The notes: generated by a model not told the origin, from the sequence alone. A stretch of DNA of 64,000 bases from Acrocarpospora pleiomorpha (GCF_009687885.1 NZ_BLAF01000069.1:44834-108833), one strand, 5' to 3'; shown: positions 34,547 through 47,162, numbered from the stretch's first letter. Made by a program: numbers and translations.

Positions 34547-35455
34547 GTGGCGTCCCGCCTCCGCAGCATCCTGCTCTCCACGCTCGTCACCGCCTCCCTG
34601 TCCGGGCCGGTGTCGGGCGCGGCCCGGCCCTCGGCCGTCCCAGCGCCTGCACCCGCCGCATTCCCCCCATTTCGGGCCCTCGCCGATCGGTACACCGCCA
34701 GCCGCGACGGAATCCGGGCGGCCGAGCGCATGGCCGCCGCCCACGGCCATCAGTGGCGGGCCGCGATGCTGCGCGCCATGGCCGATCCGGCGCGGCAGTT
34801 CCTCTCCTTCGACGGCCGCGACGGCGGCCGCGCCGTAGAGGTCTTCGGCGACCTGTCCCAGGCCGAGCGCATCGCCGTGCTGGTCCCCGGCTCCGATACC
34901 AACCTCGACAAGTACGGACTCCTGCGCGGCGGTTCGATGCGACTGCGGCAGGCGCTCGGCGACCGGTCCGCGGTCATCGCCTGGCTCGGATACGCGACGC
35001 CGAGCACGGTGAGCGCCGACGCGCTGACCACCGGCCGCGCTGTCCAGGCCGCCCCTGACCTCCGTGCTTTCGTGCGGGAGCTGCGCTCGGCCAAGCCCGC
35101 CGCCCGCATCTCCGTCGTGTGCCACTCCTACGGCACGGTGGTCTGCGGGCAGGCCGCGCCCGGGCTGGACGTCACCGACATCGTCCTGTACGGCAGCCCG
35201 GGCGTCGGCGTCGACAACGCCGCCGCGCTGCACACCCGGGCCACCATCTGGGCCGGCCGGAGCACCGGCGACTGGGTCGCCGGCGTGCCGCACCTTCGGC
35301 TGCCCTTCGTCGGATTTGGGACCGACCCGGTCTCGCCCGAGTTCGGCGCCCAGGTCTTCGCGGCGGGCGACGGCGGCCACAGTGACTACCTGAGACCCGG
35401 CGTGGCCCTGGAGAACATCGCTCGGATCGTCTCCGGACAGGCCGATCGTGCGTGA
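34547..35455 (+). CDS. Secreted alpha/beta hydrolase (DUF1023 type)
   Basis: A 302-residue protein with an N-terminal signal-like segment (R-L-R-S-I-L-L-S-T-L-V-T-A then A-A-R-P). The core has V-L-V-P-G-S-D-T near residue 112 and a nucleophile elbow C-H-S-Y-G-T near 195, with Ser as likely nucleophile; G-D-G-G-H-S-D-Y near the end supplies the His. DUF1023 hydrolases are common secreted or envelope proteins in actinobacteria with unknown substrates. The GTG at 34547 follows GGAAGGA. It overlaps the membrane acyltransferase gene by 8 bases, which suggests a joint role at the cell surface. Confidence 0.85.
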   Translation: MASRLRSILLSTLVTASLSGPVSGAARPSAVPAPAPAAFPPFRALADRYTASRDGIRAAERMAAAHGHQWRAAMLRAMADPARQFLSFDGRDGGRAVEVFGDLSQAERIAVLVPGSDTNLDKYGLLRGGSMRLRQALGDRSAVIAWLGYATPSTVSADALTTGRAVQAAPDLRAFVRELRSAKPAARISVVCHSYGTVVCGQAAPGLDVTDIVLYGSPGVGVDNAAALHTRATIWAGRSTGDWVAGVPHLRLPFVGFGTDPVSPEFGAQVFAAGDGGHSDYLRPGVALENIARIVSGQADRA

Positions 35456-36581
35456 CATCATCCGGCGGATCGACGCCGCGACCCCGCCCGAGCGTGATCG
35501 CCCGACCGACGCGTTGCGAGCCCTCGCCATCCTCGGCGTGCTGCTCGGTCACTGGCTGGTGACCGCCCTGGTCGCCGACAGCGGCACGCTGCACACCGCC
35601 AGCCCGCTCCGGTCTATGCCCCAGCTTGCCCCGGTCTCGTGGCTCTTCCAGACGCTTGCGCTCTTCTTCCTGGTGGGCGGGCTGGTGGGCGCGAAAAGTC
35701 ATGCGTCCACCGTCGGGACGTATGGGCAGTGGCTCGGCGTCCGGGTCGTTCGGTTGTCCAGGCCGGTGGCCGCCGTGCTGGCGGTGTGGACAGTGGCGGC
35801 GGTCGTGATGCTCGCGGCCGGTGCCGACCAGGGGACCGTGCGCACACTGGTCAAACTGGTGTGGTCCCCGCTGTGGTTCCTGCTCGTCTTCGCGGCGCTG
35901 ACGGCGGCGACCCCGCTGGTCGCCCGCCTGCACCCGCTGTGCCCGCTCGCCGCCGTCGCGCTCGTGGACCTCGTCAGGTACGGCCTGGGCGGCCCCGCCT
36001 GGGTCGGCTGGATCAATGTGGTGGCTGGCTGGTTGGTGCCGTACTGCCTGGGCGCGGCCTGGGCCCGAGGCCGACTGCGGAGCCGTATGACCGGATGGGT
36101 GTTGCTGTTGGGTGGCGCAGCTGCCACCGGCGGGCTGGTTCGGTGGGTCGGTTACCCGGCTGCCATGGTCGGGGTGCCCGGCGCCAGGATCTCCAACCTC
36201 AACCCGCCCACTCTCGCGGCCGTCGCCTTCGGGCTCGCCCAGTGCGGGGCGGCCCTGCTGCTGCTTGGCCCGCTGAGGCGGGTGCTGCGCCGTCCTGCGG
36301 CCTGGGCTGCGGTGGCTCTGGTGAACCTGTCCGCGATGACGATCTTTCTCTGGCACCAGACCGCCATGATCGCGGTGACCGCGATCGCCCTGGCCGCAGG
36401 CGGGGCGCTGCCAGGTCTGCACACTGTCCCAGACGGCTCGGGCTGGGTGCTCGCCCGGCTGGCCTGGCTACCGGTGTTCGCGGCGGCGCTGCTGGTGTGC
36501 TGGGCCGCATTTCGTGGCTACGAGCAGAGACCGCCAGGAAGGCGCGGCAGCGTCCCCACACCGGCTGGGGTGCGTGGTTAG
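35448..36581 (+). CDS. Acyltransferase-3 family membrane protein
   Basis: A 377-residue polytopic protein with about ten membrane segments. The N-terminus R-P-T-D-A-L-R-A-L-A-I-L-G-V-L-L-G-H carries the Arg and His expected in acyltransferase-3 proteins, which acetylate or otherwise acylate sugars and lipids at the membrane. A second conserved stretch, I-F-L-W-H-Q, lies near residue 300. The GTG start at 35448 lies inside the hydrolase gene. Gene order (hydrolase, acyltransferase, sensor kinase, regulator) suggests an envelope-modifying unit under its own signalling system. Confidence 0.82.
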   Translation: MRDIIRRIDAATPPERDRPTDALRALAILGVLLGHWLVTALVADSGTLHTASPLRSMPQLAPVSWLFQTLALFFLVGGLVGAKSHASTVGTYGQWLGVRVVRLSRPVAAVLAVWTVAAVVMLAAGADQGTVRTLVKLVWSPLWFLLVFAALTAATPLVARLHPLCPLAAVALVDLVRYGLGGPAWVGWINVVAGWLVPYCLGAAWARGRLRSRMTGWVLLLGGAAATGGLVRWVGYPAAMVGVPGARISNLNPPTLAAVAFGLAQCGAALLLLGPLRRVLRRPAAWAAVALVNLSAMTIFLWHQTAMIAVTAIALAAGGALPGLHTVPDGSGWVLARLAWLPVFAAALLVCWAAFRGYEQRPPGRRGSVPTPAGVRG

Positions 36582-36606
36582 GGTGGACCTTCGCTACCAA
36601 GGGGCA

Positions 36607-37893
36607 ATGGAGGACAAAGGGGACGTGCGGGGAGGGTCGATGGGGACACTGCCGGCGGTGCCGCGTACCCTGCGCGCGGACCTGTGGACGATGGCCGCCG
36701 ATCCGCTGCCGCGCATGAACGGGCCACGCTGGCTGGCCCGGCTGCCGCACGTCCTGGTCGTGGTGCTCGCGATGCTCATGGTCTACGGCTCGGGTCAGGA
36801 TCCGATGATCCGGGTGCTCGCCATGCTTCTAGCGGCGGCGCTCGTCGTCGCGATGTTCCGCCCGATTCCGGCCTGGTGGGCATCGACCGTCATCATGGTC
36901 ATCGGCGCGCCGATCGTGGACCACCCTCCCGCATCCTGGGACGTTCCGGGGCACGGAGGGATGTCGTTCCCCTGGTCCATTTACTTGATCGCATTGCAGG
37001 CCGGGGTGCTGTTCCTGCTGGCCCTGCGGGTCCGTCCCCGGGTGGTGGCCGAGACGTTTGGGATCACCATCCTGGCGGGGCTGGCCTGCGTGCACTTCAT
37101 CAACCCGAGCATCGGCCCTGGCGAAGTCGTGCTGGCCATTCCCGTCGTCGTGACCGTGCTGGCGGTTGGCGCCCTGATGGGAATCGGCGTCGTGCTGCGG
37201 GGCGAGCGCGTGGCCCGCACCCGGCTGTTCAGACAGCAGCAGCTCACAGCCGCGGAGCGGGCCAGACGCACCGTGCTCGAGGAGCGCAACCGGATCGCCC
37301 GCGAGTTGCATGACGTGGTCGCCCACCACATGTCGATGATCTCCATCCAGGCGCAGGTCGCCCCGCACCTGGTGAAAGACCCGCCGGAGGAGCTCAAGGA
37401 GAACCTCGCGGGCATCCGCCAGAACGCCGTCGAAGCACTGACGGAACTGCGGCGGGTCCTGGGCGTGCTGCGGTCGCCGGACGCGCCGCCGGACGCGCCG
37501 CAACCCACCCTCGACCGGTTGGCGGAACTGGCCGGTAGTGTGCGCGGCGCCGGTCTCATCCTCACCATCGAAACCATGGGCGAGCCGCGCCCGCTGTCGC
37601 CGGGCGTCGAGTTGTCGGCGTTCCGCATCATCCAGGAGGCTTTGTCCAATGCGATGCGGCACGCTCCCGGCGCGGCGGTACACGTGAAGATCGGCTACCG
37701 GACCGACGCGCTCGCCATCCAGATCACCAACGCCGAGCCCGACCGGCCTCCATCGCCCTCCGCGGGTCCCGGGCACGGGCTGCTGGGCATGCGCGAGCGC
37801 ACAGTCATGCTGGGTGGCGAACTGACGGCCGGCCGCACCCCGGACGGCGGTTACGAGGTGACCGCGACGCTGCCCGCGAAGGACACCCCATGA
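36607..37893 (+). CDS. NarL/DesK-type sensor histidine kinase
   Basis: A kinase of about 428 residues with a short N-terminus and about five membrane segments (roughly residues 40-190). A HisKA_3 dimerisation helix follows, with the phospho-acceptor His in E-R-N-R-I-A-R-E-L-H-D-V-V-A-H-H, then an HATPase domain (N box A-L-S-N-A-M-R-H-A and G box G-H-G-L-L-G-M-R-E-R). There is no large extracellular sensor domain, so it may sense membrane state. Start is either the ATG at 36607 (AAGGGG upstream) or 36640 (GGGGAGGG upstream). It overlaps the response regulator gene as ATGA. Confidence 0.9.
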   Translation: MEDKGDVRGGSMGTLPAVPRTLRADLWTMAADPLPRMNGPRWLARLPHVLVVVLAMLMVYGSGQDPMIRVLAMLLAAALVVAMFRPIPAWWASTVIMVIGAPIVDHPPASWDVPGHGGMSFPWSIYLIALQAGVLFLLALRVRPRVVAETFGITILAGLACVHFINPSIGPGEVVLAIPVVVTVLAVGALMGIGVVLRGERVARTRLFRQQQLTAAERARRTVLEERNRIARELHDVVAHHMSMISIQAQVAPHLVKDPPEELKENLAGIRQNAVEALTELRRVLGVLRSPDAPPDAPQPTLDRLAELAGSVRGAGLILTIETMGEPRPLSPGVELSAFRIIQEALSNAMRHAPGAAVHVKIGYRTDALAIQITNAEPDRPPSPSAGPGHGLLGMRERTVMLGGELTAGRTPDGGYEVTATLPAKDTP

Positions 37894-38561
37894 CGACCAT
37901 CCGCGTGCTGATCGCCGACGACCAGATGATGGTCCGCCAGGGCTTCACGGTGCTGCTCAACGCCGAACCCGGCATCGAGGTCATTGGCCAGGCCGTGGAC
38001 GGCCTCGACGCCGTCGCGAAGGTCGCCGAACTCGCTCCGGACGTCGTCCTGATGGACATCCGGATGCCCGAGCTCGGCGGCATCGAGGCGACCCGCCGCA
38101 TCACCGGGGCCGTCGGCGCGGCCGTCAAGGTCCTCGTCCTGACCACCTTCGACATCGACGAGTACGTGTACGAGGCGCTGCGCGCGGGCGCGTCCGGGTT
38201 CCTGCTGAAGGACGCGTCGGCCGCCGAACTCGCGCACGCCGTGCGGGTGGTGGCGGCGGGCGACGCGCTTCTGTCCCCGAACCTCACCAAGCGGCTCATC
38301 GCCGAGTTCTCCCGGGTGGCCGGCGCTCCGCGCGTCCCGCTCAAGGACCGTGCCGGTGACCTGACCGAACGCGAAACCGAGGTCCTCTCCCTGATCGCTC
38401 AGGGCCTGTCGAACGCGGAGATCGCCCAGCGTCTGGTGGTCGCGGAACAGACCGTCAAATCTCATGTGGGCCGGATCCTGGTCAAGCTCGGCCTGCGGGA
38501 TCGGACCCAGGCCGCGGTCTACGCGTACGAGACGGGACTGGTGCGTCCGGCCGGGTACTGA
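37890..38561 (+). CDS. NarL/LuxR-family response regulator
   Basis: A 223-residue regulator. The receiver domain has Asp10/Asp11 and phospho-acceptor Asp56 in L-M-D-I-R-M-P, with Thr and Lys of the switch in V-L-T-T-F and L-L-K-D. A LuxR-type DNA-binding domain follows (L-T-E-R-E-T-E-V-L near residue 160, then Q-T-V-K-S-H-V-G-R-I). It is the cognate partner of the preceding kinase. The next gene downstream is the lone rpoB, 208 bases away, so it is a plausible but unproven regulator of it. Confidence 0.92.
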   Translation: MTTIRVLIADDQMMVRQGFTVLLNAEPGIEVIGQAVDGLDAVAKVAELAPDVVLMDIRMPELGGIEATRRITGAVGAAVKVLVLTTFDIDEYVYEALRAGASGFLLKDASAAELAHAVRVVAAGDALLSPNLTKRLIAEFSRVAGAPRVPLKDRAGDLTERETEVLSLIAQGLSNAEIAQRLVVAEQTVKSHVGRILVKLGLRDRTQAAVYAYETGLVRPAGY

Positions 38562-38769
38562 TCCGCAGGGATAGCTTGACGGCTCCCGGTCGAACGTGCG
38601 ATCCTGAGGCGGGATCGAGGTTGACTATTAGTGTATTATTGGACATTGGTTTGCATTTTGGCTTATGCTGCCTTTCCACGCTGTCCCTCGACGTCCCCAT
38701 TTCCCGGTAGCCATGTGGCGTCGTCTGGCGTGCGTGTAGTCAGTCCGTGATCCCTCGGAAGGACATCCG
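38562..38769 (+). promoter_or_regulatory. AT-rich leader and likely promoter of the rpoB paralogue
   Basis: 208 bp between the response regulator gene and rpoB. A markedly AT-rich block runs from about 38620 to 38672, with TTGACT at 38621-38626 and a second candidate pair TTGGAC (38639-38644) and TATGCT (38664-38669), 19 bases apart. The spacing is not ideal in either case, so the exact promoter is uncertain. GGAAGG at 38757-38762 is the ribosome site for the TTG start. The block supports independent transcription of this rpoB. Confidence 0.45.
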
Positions 38770-42225
<3,456 letters not shown>

Positions 42226-42239
42226 TTCCGATGCTGGGC

Positions 42240-42264
42240 GCCCACGTCCCGTCCGGGCGTGGGC
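42240..42264 (+). terminator. Hairpin after rpoB
   Basis: GCCCACG (42240-42246) pairs with CGTGGGC (42258-42264), and an inner CCC/GGG extends the stem around a GTCC loop. It starts 14 bases after the rpoB stop codon. There is no T-tract, as is common for actinobacterial terminators. Confidence 0.7.
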
Positions 42265-42341
42265 AGCCTGACCAGTTGAGGTTGCGTGCTCGTTCTCGCG
42301 ACGGGATCTTGTGGGGTAGCAGATTCCCCTCAGGAGACGAC

Positions 42342-43505
42342 ATGTTGCCTCTACATATGCGCCGCCAGGAATTCCACCCCGATCCCGAGCTGGCCGCCGC
42401 CCGCGAGCAACCCGGCCTGCAGCGTGTTCCCACGCCCTATGGCCCGCAGGCCTGGCTGGTTACCCGCTACGACGACGTACGCACTGTGCTCAGGAACGCC
42501 GAACTGTTCAGCTACGCCCACGGCATCAACCTGCCGCCCATGAGCGAAGAGCAGGCCAAACGACTCCGCGCGGGCGCGCTGCTGCTGATGGACCCACCTG
42601 ACCACACCCGGTTACGCCGCATGCTGACCCCCGAGTTCACGATGCGCCGCATCCGCCGCCTGGAACCCCGGGTCCGCGAGATCGTCGCCGACCATCTGGA
42701 CACGATGGAACATACCGGCGCGCCGGCCGATCTCATCTCCCAGTTCGCCACCCCGATTCCGTCGCTGGTCATCTGCGAACTGCTCGGGGTGCCGTACGAG
42801 GACCGGGACGCCTTCCAGGCGCGTACCAGCGCGATCCTGGACTTCAACCGCCCGCCCGAGGAGCGCGGGAAGGCGCAGATGGCGTCCGCCGCCTACATGG
42901 CCGAGCTGGTCGGGCGGGCCCGGGTCGAGCCGGGCGAGGACCTGATCGGCATGCTGGTCCGCGAGCACGGCGATGACCTGTCGACCGACGAGCTGGTCGG
43001 CATCGGCGGGTTGCTGCTGGTGGCCGGGCACGAGACGACGGCCAGCATGATCGGCCTGGGCACGCTGGCGTTGCTGCGCCACCCTGAGCAGCTCGACCTG
43101 TTCCGCAAGGACCCGGACAAGGTCGACGGCATGGTCGAGGAACTGCTGCGCTGGCTGACGATCATCCACGCGGGCGCCACCAAAGTGGCCACGGCCGACA
43201 CCGAGATCGCCGGAGTGCCGATCGCGAAGGGCGACGTCGTGGTGGTCTCCCTCCCGGCCGCCAACCGCGACCCCGCGCTGACCGAGGACCCAGACCGTTT
43301 CGACATCGAACGCCCCGACCTGGCCCACGTCGCGTTCGGCTACGGCGCACACCACTGCATCGGGGCCCCACTGGCCCGGATGGAGATGCGCATCGCGTTC
43401 CCCGCCCTGTTCGAGCGTTTCCCAGGCCTGCGCGAAGCCGGCGAGCCGGAGTTCCGCTCATTCAACGTCGTATACGGCCTGTCGGCGTTCCCCGTCGCCT
43501 GGTGA
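42342..43505 (+). CDS. Cytochrome P450
   Basis: A 387-residue P450 starting at the ATG at 42342 behind AGGAG. The I helix has A-G-H-E-T-T, the K-helix ExxR is in E-E-L-L-R, and the heme loop F-G-Y-G-A-H-H-C-I-G has Cys339. It resembles the CYP105/CYP107-like soluble P450s of actinomycetes used in secondary metabolism or xenobiotic oxidation. No ferredoxin gene is adjacent, so it must use a partner from elsewhere, possibly the one at 29304. A hairpin separates it from rpoB. Confidence 0.93.
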   Translation: MLPLHMRRQEFHPDPELAAAREQPGLQRVPTPYGPQAWLVTRYDDVRTVLRNAELFSYAHGINLPPMSEEQAKRLRAGALLLMDPPDHTRLRRMLTPEFTMRRIRRLEPRVREIVADHLDTMEHTGAPADLISQFATPIPSLVICELLGVPYEDRDAFQARTSAILDFNRPPEERGKAQMASAAYMAELVGRARVEPGEDLIGMLVREHGDDLSTDELVGIGGLLLVAGHETTASMIGLGTLALLRHPEQLDLFRKDPDKVDGMVEELLRWLTIIHAGATKVATADTEIAGVPIAKGDVVVVSLPAANRDPALTEDPDRFDIERPDLAHVAFGYGAHHCIGAPLARMEMRIAFPALFERFPGLREAGEPEFRSFNVVYGLSAFPVAW

Positions 43506-43584
43506 TCCGCGGTCACATGGGCGCCGGTAGAAGCCGGCGCCCGGTGACTGTCAAAGGGGTTAACGGAATTGTGCTCAATCGTGG

Positions 43585-44133
43585 TCACGTCATCGTGACG
43601 CTGACGGGGAGGGTCCAGCCCTGGCGGCAGAGTTTGCGGGCCGGGAACTTCTGGTCGCAGCCGTGTACCCAGAATGTGATCTTGAGGCCCTTGGCTACGT
43701 TGACGGCGTACCTTCCTGAGGTGCCGCCTGGCATCGGCGTTCCCAGGACAGTGCCGCCGTTGGAGAGTTCACCCGACACCTGGAAGTACTCGTAGTGGAA
43801 CGGGTCGGTCGGTCCCCAGCGGAAGACGGCCTGGTTGTTCTTCTGGAACGCGGCGACGATCATGCGCTCGCCTTGTTTGGGGCTCCAGGCGATCTGTCCG
43901 TGTTCGAAGCGTTGCTTGCGTCCGGTCATGTTGGCCGGCGTGTACTCCTCGACGGTCGCGCAGCCGAACCAGCTGTCGGCTCCGCCAAGGGCGCGCCAGT
44001 AGTCGCCGATCAGCCCGTACGGCTGGATCGCGCAGGTGCCGGCAGCCGCAGGCTGTGCGGTGACGCCGACGCTCAGGAGAGCGGCTGCGGCTATTCCGGT
44101 GGCGGCGACGGTGCGGCGGATCTTCGTTGTCAT
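43585..44133 (-). CDS. Secreted protein with LGFP-like segment
   Basis: A 182-residue protein with a classical signal peptide (K-I-R-R-T-V then a hydrophobic run, cleavage near A-A-A-G at about residue 32). The mature N-terminus, Y-W-R-A-L-G-G-A-D-S-W-F-G-C-A-T followed by Q-R-F-E-H-G-Q-I-A-W-S-P, resembles an LGFP repeat, a motif linked to cell-wall association in actinobacteria. Four Cys in the mature part could form two disulfides. The C-terminal half (W-G-P-T-D-P onward) is not recognised. It is divergent from the MoxR gene at 44300. Confidence 0.82.
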   Translation of the reverse strand: MTTKIRRTVAATGIAAAALLSVGVTAQPAAAGTCAIQPYGLIGDYWRALGGADSWFGCATVEEYTPANMTGRKQRFEHGQIAWSPKQGERMIVAAFQKNNQAVFRWGPTDPFHYEYFQVSGELSNGGTVLGTPMPGGTSGRYAVNVAKGLKITFWVHGCDQKFPARKLCRQGWTLPVSVTMT

Positions 44134-44299
44134 GATTCCTCCTTGATTCCTCCTCGACAGTAGGAAGAATCCGGCCGGCGGGGATCATGGCTGGCCAGGC
44201 GAAACGGTAGGGACAGCCCTAGTCGCAACCGAGGGTTCAGCCTCCTCGAACACCTAATCAGGTGGCGGTGAGGCCGTCTGATTCGCGAAGCTTGCGGGC

Positions 44300-45361
44300 G
44301 TGCAGGCCACGTTGACCGTTACCCCGGCGCAGCTTCCTGAGGTGCTGCTGCATGTCGCCGTCGTGCGTCCGGTCTTCCTGTGGGGTGCTCCGGGCATCGG
44401 GAAGAGCTCCCTCGTCCGGTCGTTCGCCGACTCCCTCGGGCTCGACTGCGTCACGCTGCTCGGCACCCAGCTCGCGCCGGAGGACCTCATCGGCGTGCCG
44501 CAGATCGTCGGCGACCGGAGCAGGTTCGCCCCGCCGGAGGCGATCGCCAGGCATGAGCCGTACTGCCTGTTTCTCGACGAGCTCAACGCGTCCTCTCCCG
44601 AGGTGCAGAAGGCCTTCTACTCGCTGATCCTCGACCGGCGCATCGGCACTTACGAGTTGCCCGCGGGGTCGGTGGTGATCGGGGCGGGCAACCGGGCCAC
44701 GGACAACGCGCTTGCCCGGCCGATGGCGTCTGCCCTGATCAACCGAATGATCCACATTCATCTGCGGGTGGCGGTGGACGACTGGCTGAGCTGGGCGGCC
44801 GGCAGCGGCATCCACCCCTGGATCGTCGACTACCTCGTGCAGCGTCCCGATCACCTCTGGAGCGCCCCGCCGAAGACGGAGGAGCCGTTCTCCACGCCCA
44901 GAGGCTGGCACATGCTGTCGGACGCCATGCACTCCTACGGCGACAGGCTCGACGACGACACCCTGGCGGTCCTTGCCTTCGGCACGCTCTCGACCACGCA
45001 CGCCTCGGGTTTTCGCGCGTACGTCAAGACCGTGCGGCACGCGTACGACCTGGAGACCGTCCTCAAGGGTGAGGCGGGCTGGCCGCGCGGCGCGGAGGAG
45101 CGCGACCTGCTCTACTTCCTGTCCGAGACCTTCCGCGTCCGCCTGGTGAAGGGGCTGCCGCAGTCGAAGGAGCACGCCTCGCCGGCCGGGCGCCAGCTGG
45201 CGTTCCGGGCGAAGACGCTGCTCACGGAACTCGCGGAGATCTCGCTCGAATGCGCGCAGCTGGTGATCGCCACCGACGACGACGGCGCACCGGTCCTGCC
45301 CTCGTGGTTCCTGGTCGAGGTGAGTCGCGACCTGCCGCGCCTGGCCGCCGCGAGGAGCTGA
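44300..45361 (+). CDS. MoxR-family AAA+ ATPase (second copy)
   Basis: A 353-residue ATPase with Walker A GAPGIGKS at 29-36, Walker B with Asp93/Glu94 in F-L-D-E-L-N-A-S, and sensor-1 Asn131 in G-A-G-N-R. It resembles the MoxR at 743-1918 in organisation but differs in sequence, and is shorter at the N-terminus. The GTG start at 44300 lies 166 bases from the divergent secreted-protein gene. The partner gene starts 1 base after its stop codon. It likely remodels the partner protein or a shared target in an ATP-dependent way. Confidence 0.9.
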   Translation: MQATLTVTPAQLPEVLLHVAVVRPVFLWGAPGIGKSSLVRSFADSLGLDCVTLLGTQLAPEDLIGVPQIVGDRSRFAPPEAIARHEPYCLFLDELNASSPEVQKAFYSLILDRRIGTYELPAGSVVIGAGNRATDNALARPMASALINRMIHIHLRVAVDDWLSWAAGSGIHPWIVDYLVQRPDHLWSAPPKTEEPFSTPRGWHMLSDAMHSYGDRLDDDTLAVLAFGTLSTTHASGFRAYVKTVRHAYDLETVLKGEAGWPRGAEERDLLYFLSETFRVRLVKGLPQSKEHASPAGRQLAFRAKTLLTELAEISLECAQLVIATDDDGAPVLPSWFLVEVSRDLPRLAAARS

Positions 45362-45362
45362 C

Positions 45363-47156
45363 ATGAGTGGGAAGAAGAAGCAGAAGGTCGATCCGTGGCG
45401 CGAGGCCGTACGCAAGGGCTGGGAGCAGGTTCGGTCCCAGCCACTGTTCCGGCCGCTCGTCGGATACCTGTACCCGGCCGAGGACGGAGAACTGCCCAAC
45501 GACCGGTGGGCCTACATCGAGCCGAAAGGCACCGTTTACCACCATCCCCAGCGGCGGGCCGAGGCGGACGAATGGGCCTGGGTGTTCGCGCACTGCCTGC
45601 TGCACGCCGGGTTCGGCCATCTCGACCCGGGCACCGCCGAGCCGGAAGACCTCCAGCGCTCGGAGGAATCGTGGTGTTCCCCGCGCCCCGCGTACCTCGC
45701 CGCCTGCTGCCTCGCCGTGGACAGGTTCCTCGCCACGGTCAAGGTCGGACGCCCGCCTGAGCCGCTGCTGGAGTTCCCCGCGGAGGACGAGAGGACGCTG
45801 GCCCGCTTGTGGGGGCGCACCAGAGTCCCCGTCGAGTTCGGAGTGCCCGCCGCCCCCGACTTCTTCGTCGGTACGGCAGAGGTGGCCAAGTTCCAGAACC
45901 ACCAGCGGTCGTTCGCGATCGGGATCTCCGCCGCGGCCACCCAAGCGATCGAGGCGGCCGGGGGCAGCACAATCCGGGGCACGGCCAAGAAGCCCTGGGA
46001 TGTGGCGCTCGGCTGGTTCGTCTCGTCGTACCCTCTGCTGGGCGCCCTCGCCGCAGGCATGACGATCGTCGCGGACACCGACCTCGCCCGGGGATGGGAC
46101 ATCTCGGTAGCCGCCGTCAACGCTCAGGCCGCGGAGATCTACATCAACCCGTTGATCTCTATGAGAACCGCCGAATGGCGTTTCGTGTTGGCTCACGAGA
46201 TGCTGCACGCCGCGCTTCGCCATGGAGAGCGTGCGGGATGGCGGGAGCCGTACCTCTGGAACATCGCGTGCGACTACGTCGTCAACGGCTGGCTGGTCGA
46301 GATGGGCGTGGGCGAGATGCCGGAAGGCCTGCTGTACGACCCGGAGTTGCGGGGGCTCTCCTGCGAGGCGGTCTACGACCGAATCACCGGTGACCTGCGG
46401 CGACTGCGAAAGCTTGCGACCCTGGGCGGCCGGGGACGTGGCGACATCCTCGGGCAGCCACTGCCGCGCCCCGGCGCCGCCGGCCGCTACGTGGACCTGG
46501 ACGAGTACTACCGGAACGCGCTCGCCTCCGGCTTGATCTACCACCGCGGCAGCGGCCGGGGCGATGTGCCCTCAGGCCTCGAACAGGAGATCCGCGCTCT
46601 CGACCAACCCCCGCTGCCATGGGACGCCGCACTGGCCGGATGGTTCGACGAACACGTCCCCACGGTCGAGAAACGCCGCTCCTACGCCCGAGCCTCCCGC
46701 CGCCAGTCGGCCACCCCCGACATCCCCCGCCCCGGCTGGCTACGCCCAGAGGAACTCGTCCGGCAGGCCACCTTCGGCGTCGTCCTCGACACCTCCGGAT
46801 CGATGAACGTCCGCCTGCTCGGCAAGGCCCTCGGCGCGATCGCCTCCTACGCCGTGGCCAGGGATGTCCCCCGAGCCCGCGTCGTGTTCTGCGACGCGGC
46901 CGCGTACGACGCGGGATACCTCCCAGTCGAGGAGATCGCAGGCAAGGTACGCGTCCGCGGCCGAGGCGGCACAATCCTGCAACCCGGCGTCAACCTCCTC
47001 GAACGCGCCGACGACTTCCCCCAGCACGGCCCGATCCTCCTCATCACCGACGGCTGGTGCGACGTCGTAAGAATCCGCCGCGAACACGCATTCCTAATCC
47101 CCACCGGCGCATCCCTCCCGTTCCGCCCCCGAGGCCCGGTCTTCCGCATGACGTGA
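45363..47156 (+). CDS. Metallopeptidase-VWA protein (DUF2201 type) with decayed duplicate of zinc site
   Basis: A 597-residue cytoplasmic protein. The central putative metallopeptidase domain has HEMLH at 278-282 and a third-ligand-like Asp304 in N-I-A-C-D. The C-terminal VWA-like domain has the MIDAS motif D-T-S-G-S at 476-480 and I-T-D-G near 570. The N-terminal region repeats the pattern in broken form: H-C-L-L-H at 77-81 and A-C-C at 114-116 stand where H-E-M-L-H and A-C-D would be, so an ancestral duplication with loss of the Glu and Asp is likely. It is the partner of the MoxR ATPase encoded 1 base upstream. Confidence 0.9.
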   Translation: MSGKKKQKVDPWREAVRKGWEQVRSQPLFRPLVGYLYPAEDGELPNDRWAYIEPKGTVYHHPQRRAEADEWAWVFAHCLLHAGFGHLDPGTAEPEDLQRSEESWCSPRPAYLAACCLAVDRFLATVKVGRPPEPLLEFPAEDERTLARLWGRTRVPVEFGVPAAPDFFVGTAEVAKFQNHQRSFAIGISAAATQAIEAAGGSTIRGTAKKPWDVALGWFVSSYPLLGALAAGMTIVADTDLARGWDISVAAVNAQAAEIYINPLISMRTAEWRFVLAHEMLHAALRHGERAGWREPYLWNIACDYVVNGWLVEMGVGEMPEGLLYDPELRGLSCEAVYDRITGDLRRLRKLATLGGRGRGDILGQPLPRPGAAGRYVDLDEYYRNALASGLIYHRGSGRGDVPSGLEQEIRALDQPPLPWDAALAGWFDEHVPTVEKRRSYARASRRQSATPDIPRPGWLRPEELVRQATFGVVLDTSGSMNVRLLGKALGAIASYAVARDVPRARVVFCDAAAYDAGYLPVEEIAGKVRVRGRGGTILQPGVNLLERADDFPQHGPILLITDGWCDVVRIRREHAFLIPTGASLPFRPRGPVFRMT

Positions 47157-47162
47157 CCGGCG

